A DNA stretch of 64,000 nucleotides from Lepus europaeus (lineage: Eukaryota; Chordata; Mammalia; Lagomorpha; Leporidae). The translations under genes and the position numbers were made by a program. The stretch is taken from positions 11,319,294 to 11,383,293 of the forward strand of contig NC_084834.1 of NCBI RefSeq assembly GCF_033115175.1. The letters run 5' to 3'. A model generated the notes under the pieces. It worked only from the letters and a program-made list of their open reading frames with translations, did no database searches and was not told the DNA's origin. This document shows positions 45,396 through 56,520 of the stretch, piece after piece; the stretch's first letter is position 1, and every line of letters begins with the position of its first letter.

Positions 45396-46109
45396 AATAA
45401 CCAAATCTAAATGGAGCAAGGTAGCATCTCATGGTGATGTGGATTTTATGTTTCCCTGGTAATTAATGATGCTGAGCATTTTTCATGTGTCATTTGTGTG
45501 TCTTACTTTGAGAAATGTCTGCTTAAATCTACTGATGTTTTAAAAATTGGATTATTTTGGGCTTTCATTGTTGAGTTGTTGGTGTTCCTTATATATTCGG
45601 GTTGTTGACCCCCTGTCAGGTGTTTAACTTGCAAATACTGTCCTCCATTCTTTAGGTTATCCTTCAATCTGTCAGTCATTCCCATTGCTCTCTGGCTTGA
45701 TGAAATCCCAGTTGTCCTCTTTCGCTTTCATTTCCCATTCTTTTGGGGTGTGATAAAAAACAATCCTTGCTCGACAGTAGCCTGAAGCATTTTTCCCCCT
45801 TATTTTCCTCTAATAGTTTCAAAGTTTCAGATCTTTAGTCTATTTTTGAGTTGCTCTGTATGCATGGTGAGAGACAGTGATCTGGTTTCATTATTCTGCA
45901 TATGAATATCCAATTTTCCTAGTACTGTTTATCTAAAAGATTGTCCTATTTCCAGCGCACGTTCTTAGCACCTTTACCAAAGGTTAGTTGGTCTCAGGTG
46001 TGTGGGTTTACTTCTGGGGCCTCTATTCTGTTCCATTGATCTATGTATCTGTTTTATGCCAATATTAATACCATGCTTTTGAATTACTGTGGAGTTGTAA
46101 TATATTTTA

Positions 46110-46155
46110 TTTATTTATTTGAAAGTCAGAGTTACACACAGAGAGAAGGAGAAGC

Positions 46156-46221
<66 letters not shown>

Positions 46222-46482
46222 TGGTCTTCCATCTGCTGGATAACTCCCTAGTTGGCCACAATGGCCAGAGCTGCGCTGATCTGAAGCCAGGAGCCAGGAG
46301 CTTCTTCTGGGTTTCCCACACGGGTGCAGGGGCCCAAGGACTTGGGTCATCTTCTACTGCTTTCCCTGGCTACAAGCAGAGAGCTGGCTCAGAAGAGGAG
46401 CAGCTGGGACTCGAACCGGTGACTATATGGGATGCCAGCACTGCAGTTGGCGGCTTTACCCACTATACCACAGCACTGGCCC
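46110..46482 (-). mobile_element. C-SINE with expanded (GA)n
   Basis: Duplication TGTAATATATTTTA at 46096-46109 and 46483-46496. Confidence 0.94.
46158..46220 (+). repeat. Expanded (GA)n inside a C-SINE
   Basis: About 30 near-perfect GA units where the C-SINE (CT)n tract normally has 5-10. The longest such tract in the window. Confidence 0.9.
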
Positions 46483-47010
46483 TGTAATATATTTTAAATT
46501 CAGGCAGTGTAATGCCTCCTGTTTTGTTCTTTTTGTTCAAGATTTCTTTAGTTATTTGTAGTCTCTTGTGGTTCCTTACAAACTTTAGTGTTTTTTTTTT
46601 TTTCTAGTTATGTGAGCAATGTCACTGTTTTTTGATAGGGATTGCACTGGATCTGTAAATTGCTTTGGGTAATATGCACATTTTAATGTTATTGAATCTT
46701 TGAATCCATGAACATGGGATGTCTCATTTATTTTTTCCTCTTCAATTTCTTTTATCTATATTCCACAGTTTTCATTATAGAGATATTTCACTTTTTTCAC
46801 TAAATGTATTCTCAAGCATTTTATTTTTGTAGTTATTGGAAATGGGGTTGTTTTCTTGATTTCTTTTTCAGATCATTCACTATTGGTGTCTATCAACACT
46901 GCTGATTTCTGTACGTTGACTTTGCATCCTGCAACTTTTCTGAATTGAATTATAAGTTCTAAAGTTTTTTGGTGGAGTCTTCAGGATCCTCTATATAAAA
47001 TCCTGTCACC

Positions 47011-47342
47011 TGGGGCCAGCACTGGGGCCCAGTAGGTTAAAGCCACAGACTGCAGTGTGGACATCTCGTATGGGCACAGACTGGAGTTCCAGCTGCTCCA
47101 CTTCCAATCCAGCTCCCTGCTATGCTCCTGGGAAAGCAGCTGGGAAAGTCCTTGGGTGCCTGCACCCGTGTGCGAGACCCAGAAGAAGCTCCTGGCTCCT
47201 GGCTTTGGGTGAGGTCAGCTCTAGCTGTTGTGGCCATTTTGGGGGGAGAGGGTGGTGAACCAGCAGAAGGAAAACCTCTCTCTCTGTCTCCATCTCTACT
47301 TCTCTCTGTAACTCTGTCTTCCAAATAAATAAATCTTTTTAA
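47011..47342 (+). mobile_element. C-SINE
   Basis: Head GGGGCCAGCACTGGGGCCCA; body has TTTTGGGGGGAGAGG near its 3' part. Confidence 0.88.
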
Positions 47343-47471
47343 AAAATCATGTCATCTGCAAACAGTGACCGTCTGACTTCCTCCTTTATGATTTGCGTGC
47401 CTTCATTTCTTTCTCTTGCCTAACTGCTCTGCCTAGGACTGTGATGAATGAAAATGGTGCAAGTGGGAAGC

Positions 47472-47807
47472 CTGGGGCCTGCGCTGTGGGTTAATGCCCT
47501 GGCCCCAAGCACCGGCATTCCATATGGGCGCTTATTTGAGACCCAGCTGCTCCACTTCCAATCCAGCTCTCTGCTATGGCCTGGGAAAGCAGTGGAAGAT
47601 GGCCCAAGTCCTTGGGCCCCTGCACCCATGTGGGAGACCCAGAAGAAGCTCCTGGCTTTGGATCGGCACAGCTCCAGCTGTTGCGGCCAACTGGGGAGTG
47701 AACCATCGGATGGAAGACCTCTCTCTCTCTCTCTCTCTCTGCCTCTCCTCTCTCTCTGTGTAACTCTGATTTTCAAATAAATAAATAAATCTTAAAAAAA
47801 AAAAAGT
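47472..47807 (+). mobile_element. C-SINE
   Basis: Low divergence, complete; begins GGGGCCTGCGCTGTGGGTTA. Confidence 0.92.
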
Positions 47808-48711
47808 GTGCATCCTGTCTTGTTCCAGATCTTAGAAAGGCTTTAACTTTTCCCCATTATGATGTGAGCTCTAGGCTTATTATACGTGGCCCTAATTTGT
47901 TTTTGTTTTTTTTTTTTTTGAGTGCGTATATTCTTTCTATGCCTGCTTTTTCAAAATTTTTGCCAGGAAAGATGTTGGATTTTATTTTTCTGCATCTATT
48001 GAGATGATCATATGATATTGTTCTTCATCCTGTTGATGTGGTATGTAACATTTGTTTTGTGTGTATTGAACCACCCTTGCATCCCTGAGATGATCATGTC
48101 AAATAATATTTTCTATGTGCTGTTTGCTAGTATATTGTTGAGGATTTTTGCACCTATCCCTAGTAAGCATACTGGCCAATAGCTTTCTTTTTATTATTGT
48201 GTGATTTTCTGGTTTTGGTATCAAGGTAAGTCTGGCCTCATAGAATGAAAGAATTTTCTTCTAGTTTTTAGAATAACTTCAGAAAAATTGGTGTTCATTC
48301 TTCTTTAAAAGTTTGATAGGAAAAAGAAAGTTTGGTAGAATTCAGCAGTGAAGCCATCTGGTCCTGGGCTTCGCTTTGTTGGGAAGCTTTAACACTGATT
48401 CAGTCTCACTATTTCTGACTGATCTCTTTAGGTATTCTGTTGCCATTTAAGTCAATCTTGGTAAGGTATCTGTGTCCAGGAGTTTGTGCATTTATGCTAA
48501 TTATCAAATTTGTTGCTGTATAATTGTCCATAATATATGCAATCCTTTGTATTTCTGTGGTATCAGCTATATGATATCTCCCTTTTTACCTCCAAATCTA
48601 CTTATTTCAGTGATTTCTCTTTTTCTTTGTTAGTCTGGTTAAAGATTTGTCAATTCTATTTGTCAAAAAAACAGCTCTTCATTTCATTGATATTTTTGTA
48701 ATTTCTTATTT

Positions 48712-49043
48712 TTTTTAAAATATTTTAAATTTATTATTTGAAAGTCAGAGTTACACAGAGAGAGAAAGAGAGGCAGAGAGAAAGGTCTTCCACCCACTGG
48801 TTCACGCCCTAATTGGCCACAAAAGCCAGAGTTGTGCCGATCCGAAGCCAGGAGCCAGGAGCTTCCTCTGGGTCTCCCAGGTGGGTGCAGGGGCCCAAGG
48901 ACTTGGGCCATCCTCCACTGCTTTCTCAGGCCATAGCAGAGAGCTGGATAGGAAGTGTAGCAGCCAGACCTTGAACTGGCGCCCACATGTGATGCTGGCA
49001 CTGTAAGCAGCGGTTCTACCCACTATGCCACAGCACCGGCCCC
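48712..49043 (-). mobile_element. C-SINE
   Basis: Antisense, low divergence, ends GCCACAGCACCGGCCCC. Confidence 0.92.
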
Positions 49044-49444
49044 AATAATTTCTTAGTTTCTATTTCATTTATTTCTGGTTTGAATTTTATTATTCATTCT
49101 TTTTATTAATTTGGTATTTGATTTATTCTTGTTTTTCTAGTCCCTTGAGTTATAAGAGAAGTTATTTGAGAGCTTTCTGATGTTTTGTATAGGCATTGAT
49201 TGTTATGAACTTCTCTCTTAGTACTACTTCTGCTATACCTCATAGATTTTTGTGTGTTTTCATTTGTTTCAAGAAATTTTAATATTTCTTTCTTAATCTG
49301 TTCCTTGATCCATTGGTTGTTTAGGGGTAAGTTGTTTAATTTCCACATATTATGTACTTTCAAAAGTTTTTCTTGTTAATTTCTAGTTTTATTGCATTGT
49401 GGTATGAAACAGATACTCAATATAATTTGTTTTAAGAATTTGTT

Positions 49445-49782
49445 GAGGGGCCAACATTGTGGCATAGCAGATTAAGCTGCTGCCTGCATCAGCATCCCAT
49501 ATATGGGCACCGGTTCAAGTCCTGGCTGCTCCACTTCTAATCCAGCTCCCTGCTAATGTGCTTAGGAAAGCAGCAGAGGATGGTCCTTGGGCCCCTGCAC
49601 CCATGTGGGAGACTCAGAAGAATCTCCTGGCTCTTAGCCTCAGTTTGGCCCAGCCCCAGCCATTGTGGCCATCTGGGGAGGGAACCAGTGGATGGAAGGC
49701 TTCTTTCTCTCTCTCTCTCTCCCTCCCTCTCCCTCCCACCCTGTAACTCTGTCTTTCAAATAAATAAAATCATTTAAAAATT
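49445..49782 (+). mobile_element. C-SINE
   Basis: Head GAGGGGCCAACATTGTGGCA; complete. Confidence 0.9.
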
Positions 49783-50733
49783 TTTATTGAGACTTGTTTT
49801 CTGACCTCCCATATGATCTATCCTTTAGAATATTCCATGTGCTATTGAGAAGAATGTTTGTTCTGCAGATGTAAAATGAAAAATTCTGTAGGGTGCACCA
49901 TAGCTGTCATTTTCTTTGTGGATTTTATGTCTGGATCATCTGTCCCTTTCTGGATGTATGTTGTGAAAGTCTCCAACTATTGCTGCATTGGAGTCTATCT
50001 CATCCTCTAAGTCTATTCATATTTTCTTCATATGTTCGGGTGCTCCAGTATTGGGTACATATTAGTTACAGTTCTTGTTTCCCCTTGCTGGGCTAAACCC
50101 TTCATCATCATATAATGGCATTCCCTGTATCTTTTTACTGCCTTTGTTTTAAAATAAATTTTGTCAGAAATAAGTACAGCTATTCCTGTTTTATTTTGGT
50201 TTCCATTTGCATGGGATATTTTATTCAGTCCTTTCATTTTCAGTCTATGTGTGTTATTAGAGGTAAAGTAAGTTTCTTATAGGTAGTGTATAAGTAGGTC
50301 TTGTGTTTTTTTGTTGTTGTTTGTTTTATCCGTTCAGTCATTCTCTGTCTTTTAACTGGAGAATTTAATCTATTTATATTTAAGGCAATTATTGATAGGT
50401 AAGGCCTTACTACTGCCATTTTGACACCTTTTTATTTCATTTAGTGTACTTTTTCAGTTGAAGAGTTCGTTTCATTTTTTTAAATTACTTGCATGTCCCT
50501 TTGAAGTCTCTCTGTTAGAGTATTAAGTCAGTTTTCTTTGTTCTCTTGAAGTTTGTTGAGTTTCCTTAAAACAGCTATTTTGAAATCTCCATCTAAATAT
50601 TTGAGTATTTCAATTCTTTGATGACAAGTTTCTTTCCTCTTATTTTGTTCATTAGGTGAGGTCGTGGCTCCCTGAAGGTTTCTGATGCTTGTTGGCTACA
50701 GCATCATCTGTGCACTGAAGGATTAGATATAGT

Positions 50734-50767
50734 ATCACTTCTCGGCCTTTTGGCTAAGATGAAATGT
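50734..50767 (+). pseudogene. RNU2: U2 snRNA 5'-end retrocopy (34 nt)
   Basis: The first ~34 nt of U2 (ATCACTTCTCGGCCTTTTGG and onward), differing from the recalled sequence at about three bases. It is flanked by direct repeats AGGATTAGATATAGTA (50719-50734) and AGGATTAGATACAGTA (50768-50783), the mark of L1-type target-primed insertion. It carries no A-tail and is far too short to function. Confidence 0.85.
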
Positions 50768-52330
50768 AGGATTAGATACAGTAATCTGGCTTCGCTTGTA
50801 ACTGTCCTCCCAGAAATCCTAAGCAGTCTGTTAACTTCCTCTGAGCCAGTGGACACTTTGCTAGTTCAGCTATAGATGACACCCTAAGTCAAGGTTTGCC
50901 ACAGTTTTGCTGTTGGTGTCTGGTCACTGTTTCATCCCTATACAACGCCCCAAGTTCAGATTTGCCTCCACTCCATAGCTGGTATATTGTTCAGAATGAA
51001 CCAGGAAAGTGTCTAAAAAAGGTAGCTATCCCTATAAGCCTCTTCCTGGAGCTGGAGTATGCCCGGACCTCTAATCCAGATGCTGCCAACACTGCAATGC
51101 CACATCACTCCTGGAGTTCACAACCCACTTAGACTAGCACAGCACAGGAGTGCAGACCAAAGCCCATGCTGCCATGATCTGTCTGCATGGGAGATAAGAC
51201 TGAAGACCACAGGACTTCAGCTGGCACCAGAGCAGATATAGGGGCTCCATCTGTAGACACCAGCCAGGGGATACTGTTGGGATCCGCCCAGAGTTGAGTT
51301 TTATTACCCTGGCACTGAGTCCCAAGATACAGTTCTTTGCTGTTTGCCTAAGGTTGAAGGAGGAGTGATAGAAGCAGACCCTCAGCTGCCCAGGAAGGCC
51401 CTACATAGATCACTCCACAGTCTCACCATCATTAGACCCTGCACAATTGTGGGGCATGCAGGGCCCGTGCGAGCCTGATGGTGACATATTGAAATAAGTC
51501 TGTCCCACCAGGGTGCAGGTCTCTGCCTGATGCTGGGGCAAGACTAACGGCTCCCTCTGTGGCCTGAGGGTAGAGGCCTCTGCACTCCAGGAGGTGCCGG
51601 GTCTTACAGCAGTGAGAAGAGCTCTGAGCTCCAAGTCAAGGTCCTAAGTGCCTTGCGTCCCCTACTACTCACTTCACTGTCTGCTGAAGCTTGGTGGAGG
51701 GGGTCCCTGACCACATGGCTAACAAGAGTCCAAAGACTCAGTGTGCATGGACCCCTGCAGGCGGGGCCATGGGCCCCTGCTGATTTTTCTTATGGTGGGC
51801 CTAGAACTGGGATTCAAATCTGGACTTAACTTCCTCTAAGTGGGAAACCAGGTGTCTCTCCACCTTACGCTATTTGAAGTGAGGCCAGAGGCAAAGCGGG
51901 TAAATCGTTTCTTCCTACTGTCTTCAGTGTTTCTTTTATTTCTTTATACTCAAACCACATATCGTGGTCCCTCACCTGGCTTCCTAGGCCTTTGTGAAGG
52001 TGATCTGGTGCATGAACAGCTGTTCACATTGACACCTCTGCAGGAGGGATCGCAGGGCTCTGTGATGCAGCCATTGTTGTGTTCCGCCTCCCCCTTAAGT
52101 GGGGCTTGGCACAGGTGCTTTCCTCTAGTTCGGTGTTTTTTTTTTTGGTCATGCCAAGAAAGTCTTTCCCAGGTTGTAGCTCATGCAGTACTTCTGTAGT
52201 TTCACCTTTTACAGTGAACTCATTGTCCACCTAGTCTTTATTTTCTTGTAAGGAGGAAGTTTTCTTGTTTTTTCGGCAGTCGCCATAGTTCCTTTGGGTG
52301 CCATGGTTGAATAATCACGTTTACCATTGG

Positions 52331-52833
52331 TAATATCATGGCACACTATTAAACAAGGATTTCTAGAAGTTGGGTTTTCTGGTGTGTCTTTGCCTGTTGA
52401 TAAATATGACCCAGAGGAGAGGGAGGGACACCCTTCATGGACAGTGCGGTCGTCTGAAGGCACAGAGTCTTGGAGGAGGAGGTTGAGGCATAGACTCCCA
52501 GGTACAGAGCCCGCAGGGCCTCACCACAGTGCCCGGAGAACAGCCACCCGCGCTCCTGGGCAGCACGTGCCCCCTGGGTCAGTCTTTGACTCTCCACAGG
52601 TGGGACCTGTTCTTCCTCCCACCTTCCCCCCACACACAGCAGGTGCTTTCTCACCTCATTGTTCTAATACTTCTGTTCCCATTGAGTTTCCTGAGCCTGG
52701 GGGCTCACTGAGGATGGGGATGAGGGCTCTCTTCTGTGAGTGTCCAAGGACCCATGTGGGTGGCACCGTCTTGGTCATAACCTTAACTATGCTGAATTGA
52801 GAGGTGCTGTGAGTATTAAACACACTTTGCATT
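52331..52833. other. Unique sequence right of the L1 block
   Basis: GC-richer, not recognised. A minus-strand reading at 52209-52463 (…TGKDTPENPTSRNP…) has protein-like composition but no family I can name. Confidence 0.4.
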
Positions 52834-52850
52834 TTGAAGCTAGCATTTTT

Positions 52851-53175
52851 TTTTTTTTACAGACAGAGTGGATAGTGAGAGAGAGAGAGACAGAGAGAAA
52901 GGTCTTCCTTTTTGCCATTGGTTCACCCTCCAATGGCCGCTGCGGCCGGCGCATCTCGCTGATCCGAAGCCAGGAGCCAGGTGCTTCTCCTGGTCTCCCA
53001 TGGGGTGCAGGGCCCAAAGACTTGGGCCATCCTCCAATGCCTTCCCGGGCCACAGCAGAGAGCTGGCCTGGAAGAGGGGCAACCGGGATAGAATCTGGCG
53101 CCCCAACCGGGACTAGAACTTGGGGTGCCGGCGCCGCAAGGCGGAGGATTAGTCTGTTGAGCCACGGCGCCGGCC
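52851..53175 (-). mobile_element. C-SINE (GCCGGCGCCG-head subtype)
   Basis: Perfect 17-nt duplication TTGAAGCTAGCATTTTT at 52834-52850 and 53176-53192. Confidence 0.95.
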
Positions 53176-53192
53176 TTGAAGCTAGCATTTTT

Positions 53193-53530
53193 AAAGATAG
53201 AAGAAACCGCGGTGTTTTGTCTTGAGTACCAGGCTCCTCTTACCCTGGGCTCTGGACTCCCAGCAGGCACTTCGCTTCTCTCAGCCTTGACATCCTGAAT
53301 CGCTTGCCTCCACTCCAGCAGGGCCAGGATTTTGAGATGTCGTTCCAAGGTTCCTCTCCTCCCAGGGGCTCTCAGGTTGTGTCCCCGCACCTCTCTTGCT
53401 CCTGAGCTTTTCATCTAAAAGACTTCTCCTCCCAACATGATGCATGAGACGATGAAGCCGATTCATTTTGTGTGGCTCAGTATCGGTGGGAGCTGGAGCG
53501 TGGATGTCGCAGAAGGTCTTCCTTCTGGGT
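53193..53530. other. Unique sequence left of the mariner
   Basis: No feature recognised. Confidence 0.5.
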
Positions 53531-55028
53531 CTTCGAAGCGTTCATGGAAAGTGCATGTTCAGAAAAAAAGTCTTTGTGGGTTTCAAAAACGTTCTTGCAC
53601 CAAAATAAACTCATACTAATTTCTTAAGCACATCCAAGCGGGATCCAGTTTGAGACACCGAAGATAGGACATTCGTTTGAAAAGAGCCTCTGTCACAGCG
53701 ACGTGAACAAATACCAAGTTTACAGTGGCGCATGGGTGGAAGAATGGCGACATCACCATAGTTAATGAAAAGTTTGTGGGACAGTGCCCCAAAGAGAGCA
53801 GCAGTCTACACGCGGGTAACTCGTGAGACAGTACTGAAGATGAAGCCTGCGGCGCAGACCCAGCCCCAGCCCCCGCAACTCTTCAGAACAGAAGTCATCT
53901 CGTTCACGCCCCACTGAAGAGGGCTGACTCCGAATAGCAGAAACCATAGCCAAAACCACGGACGTACCAGTTGTTTCGGCTTATGTAATTCTACTGGAAA
54001 AATTAAAGTAGAGCAAACTTTCTGCTGGCTGGGTGCACACCCCACTGCAGACCAGAGCAGAGTCTCCAATGGAAATCTTAAACAAGCGGGGTCAAGATCC
54101 CAAAGACTTTGAAGCATTGTAACAGGAGAGGAAGCAGCCTCCCCAGTGCAATCCTGAAGGCAAAGCACAAACCGATGGCTGCTGAGAGGTGGACGTGGTC
54201 CAGCCACAGCCAAAGGGAACCTAGCAAAGATGGAGGTCGCGACAGCAGTTTGAGATGTTCAAGGACTTTTGCTTGTTGGCTTTCCGGAGGGCCGAAGATT
54301 GGTAACACACGTTGAGAAAGCCAGCCAAAGCTTTGACACAAAAACACCTGAGCAAGTTTTCCCAAAGAGTCCGTCTCCACCGTGACACTGCTGTGTCTCG
54401 TTCCTCTCATCAAACAAGCCTAACTTTGTGAGATTGTCCATCGGAGCTTAGATTTCCGGATGCCTTCCAGTCCTAATTTGGCTCCTTCTGACTTATTTCT
54501 ATTTCCTAATTTGAAAAAGCCTTTAAAGGGCACCCATTCTTCTTCAGTTAATAATATACAAGCAGGGGGCTGGCGCTGTGGCATAACAGGTAAAGCCCCC
54601 ACCTGCAGTGCCGGCATCCCATATGGGCACTGGTTAGAGACCCGGCTGCTCCACTTCTGATCCGGCTCTCTGCTGTGGCCTGGGAAAGCAGCAGAAGACG
54701 GCCCAAGTGCTTGGACCCCTGCACCCACGTGGGAGACCCAGAAGAAGCTCCTTGCTCCTGGCTTCGGATCGGCACAGTTCAGGCCATTGCGGCCATCTGT
54801 GATGGGAACCAGCGGATGGAAGACCTCTCTCTCTCTCTCTGCCTCTCCTTCTCTCTCTGTGTAATTCTTTCAAGTAAATAAATATTTAAAAATATATATA
54901 TAAACAAGCAGGCTGCCTCGACATGGTTAAATTCCTACACTCCTCATTTCTTTAGGATTAGACTAAATGGCTGGTATCATCGCTTACAAAAGCATCCTGA
55001 ACTTGATGGAACTTAGGTTAGTCCAGGC
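53531..55028 (+). mobile_element. Degenerate mariner DNA transposon (HSMAR2-like) split by a C-SINE
   Basis: The left end has the mariner-type terminal sequence (AAGCGTTCATGGAAAGTGCA) followed by GCACCAAAATAAACT. The interior follows a mariner transposase gene in order, including ACCAAGTTTACAGTGGCGCA, GGGTGGAAGAATGGCGACAT, TTAAAGTAGAGCAAACTTTC and TCTCATCAAACAAGCC near the third catalytic Asp. After the SINE it resumes with ATGGCTGGTATCATCGCTTA. Many stops and frameshifts; no intact transposase. The right terminal inverted repeat is not recognisable. Confidence 0.8.
54567..54903 (+). mobile_element. C-SINE inserted in the mariner
   Basis: Duplication ACAAGCAGG at 54558-54566 and 54904-54912. 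Shows the mariner is older than this SINE. Confidence 0.92.
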
Positions 55029-55271
55029 GGCATGGTCTGGCTCTCTGTTACTAGGAAGCAGGTGGGGACACTGGAGCAGGTTCATTACCACAGGGAACAA
55101 ATCAGGTTCTACCCTGCTCAGGGACCCAACTTAGGATCCTTCCCCTCTCTGAAGCACATTCGGCTCACTTGCCTATCTCTGGTTTTTCTCCCACCTTGCT
55201 CCGAGGCTGTTCCTCAATTATTTTCCCAGCATTGTGGTTTTTTTTATTATTATTATTATTTTAAAGATTTT

Positions 55272-55561
55272 TTTGGGCTGGCGCCATGGCTCAATTGACT
55301 AATCCACCGCCTGCGGCACCAGCACCCCAGGTTCTAGTCCCAGTTGCTCCTCTTCCAGTCCAGCTCTCTGCTGTGGCCCGGGAAGGCAGTGGAGGATGGC
55401 CCAAGTGCTTGGGCCCTGCACCTGCATGGGAGACTGGGAGGAAGCACCTGGCTCCTGGCTTTGGATCGGTGCAGCTCCAGCCGTGGAGGCCATTAGGGGA
55501 GTGAACCAGCGGAAGGAAGACCTTTCTCTCTACCTATAATTCTACCTGTCAAATAAAAAAA
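55272..55561 (+). mobile_element. C-SINE, left arm of an inverted pair
   Basis: Head GGGCTGGCGCCATGGCTCAA; tail CTGTCAAATAAAAAAAAATG runs straight into the opposite-strand copy. Confidence 0.92.
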
Positions 55562-55565
55562 AATG

Positions 55566-55896
55566 TTTTAAAAATATTTATTTATTTATTTATTTGACAG
55601 GTAGAATTACAAACAGTGAGAGACACAGAAAGAAAGGTCTTCCTTCCGCTGGTTCACTCCCCAATTGGCCTCTACGGCCGGAGCTGCGCCGATCCAAAGC
55701 CAGGAGCCAGGTGCTTCCTCCCAGTCTCCCATGCGGGTGCAGGGGCCTGAGCACCTGGGCCATCCTCTACCACTTTTCTAGGCCACAGCAGAGAGCTGGA
55801 CTGGAAGAGGAGCAGCTGGGACTAGAACCAGCGCCCATATGGGATAACAGCGCCGCAGGTGGAGGATTAACCTAGTGCGCCATGGCGCCGGTCCCA
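55566..55896 (-). mobile_element. C-SINE, right arm of an inverted pair
   Basis: Antisense and complete; ends GCGCCATGGCGCCGGTCCC. Tail-to-tail with the SINE at 55272-55561. Confidence 0.92.
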
Positions 55897-56264
55897 AGCA
55901 TTATGCTTTAATTTGTGGAATTCATTCAGGCAGTGGATGGACCTCATGGACAATGAAATCCTTGTGTCCAGAGCTCGAACCCAGGACTGCGAGCACCCGA
56001 CAGGATGGGGCAGGGCACCTCTGCCATGGAAACACGGGGGCAGAGATGTACAAGGAAGACAATTCAGGGCTGCTTGGGGATCCTGCTGCACCCCGAGTAT
56101 GAAGGAATCTCTCTGGGAAGCCAGCTTCCTTAGCTGATCCTCTTCCCCCCAACCCCCCCCCCCAGAAAAAAACACGATCAGACACCAGCATGTACAAAAC
56201 AGCCAAAGGTTTCACGTGACTGGTACTTGAAGTAGCTCCACCATCCAGCGTCATCCAGGGAACA

Positions 56265-56520
56265 AAATGAGAGAGAGAGAGGAGAATCTTTCATCCAAGG
56301 ATTCACTCTCCGAATGGCTGCAGCAGCCAGGGCTGGGCCAGGCTGAAGCCAGGAGCCTGGAGCTCCATTCAGGTCTTCCAGGTGGGTGCAGGGCCCAAGG
56401 ACTTCCGCTGCTTTCCCAGATGCCTCAGCAGGGAGCTGGATCAGAAACGGAGCAACCATGACTCAAACCAGAAGGGCATCACAGGAGCAGCTTAACCTGC
56501 AGCACCACAATGCCGGCCGC
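56265..56520 (-). mobile_element. C-SINE, diverged
   Basis: Antisense; GGCTGCAGCAGCCAGGGCTG and TGCAGCACCACAATGCCGGC. Confidence 0.82.

Larger units (their letters stand above)
44569..52330 (-). mobile_element. Near full-length old antisense L1 with SINE inserts
   Basis: Starts with L1 3' UTR/end text (GGCTGAATAATATTCCACTG, 44982). It runs through ORF2 reverse transcriptase to the endonuclease region (TGCTGCATTGGAGTCTATCT, ~49985), then into a GC-richer 5' region (50.8-52.3 kb) that I infer to be 5' UTR. Five C-SINEs and the U2 fragment are inserted. Many stops; inactive. Confidence 0.6.

Noticed and set aside
53806-54213. 135-codon minus-strand frame, Trp/Leu-rich and receptor-like at first sight
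   Set aside because: It is the antisense of the mariner transposase region, not a TNFRSF10 exon.
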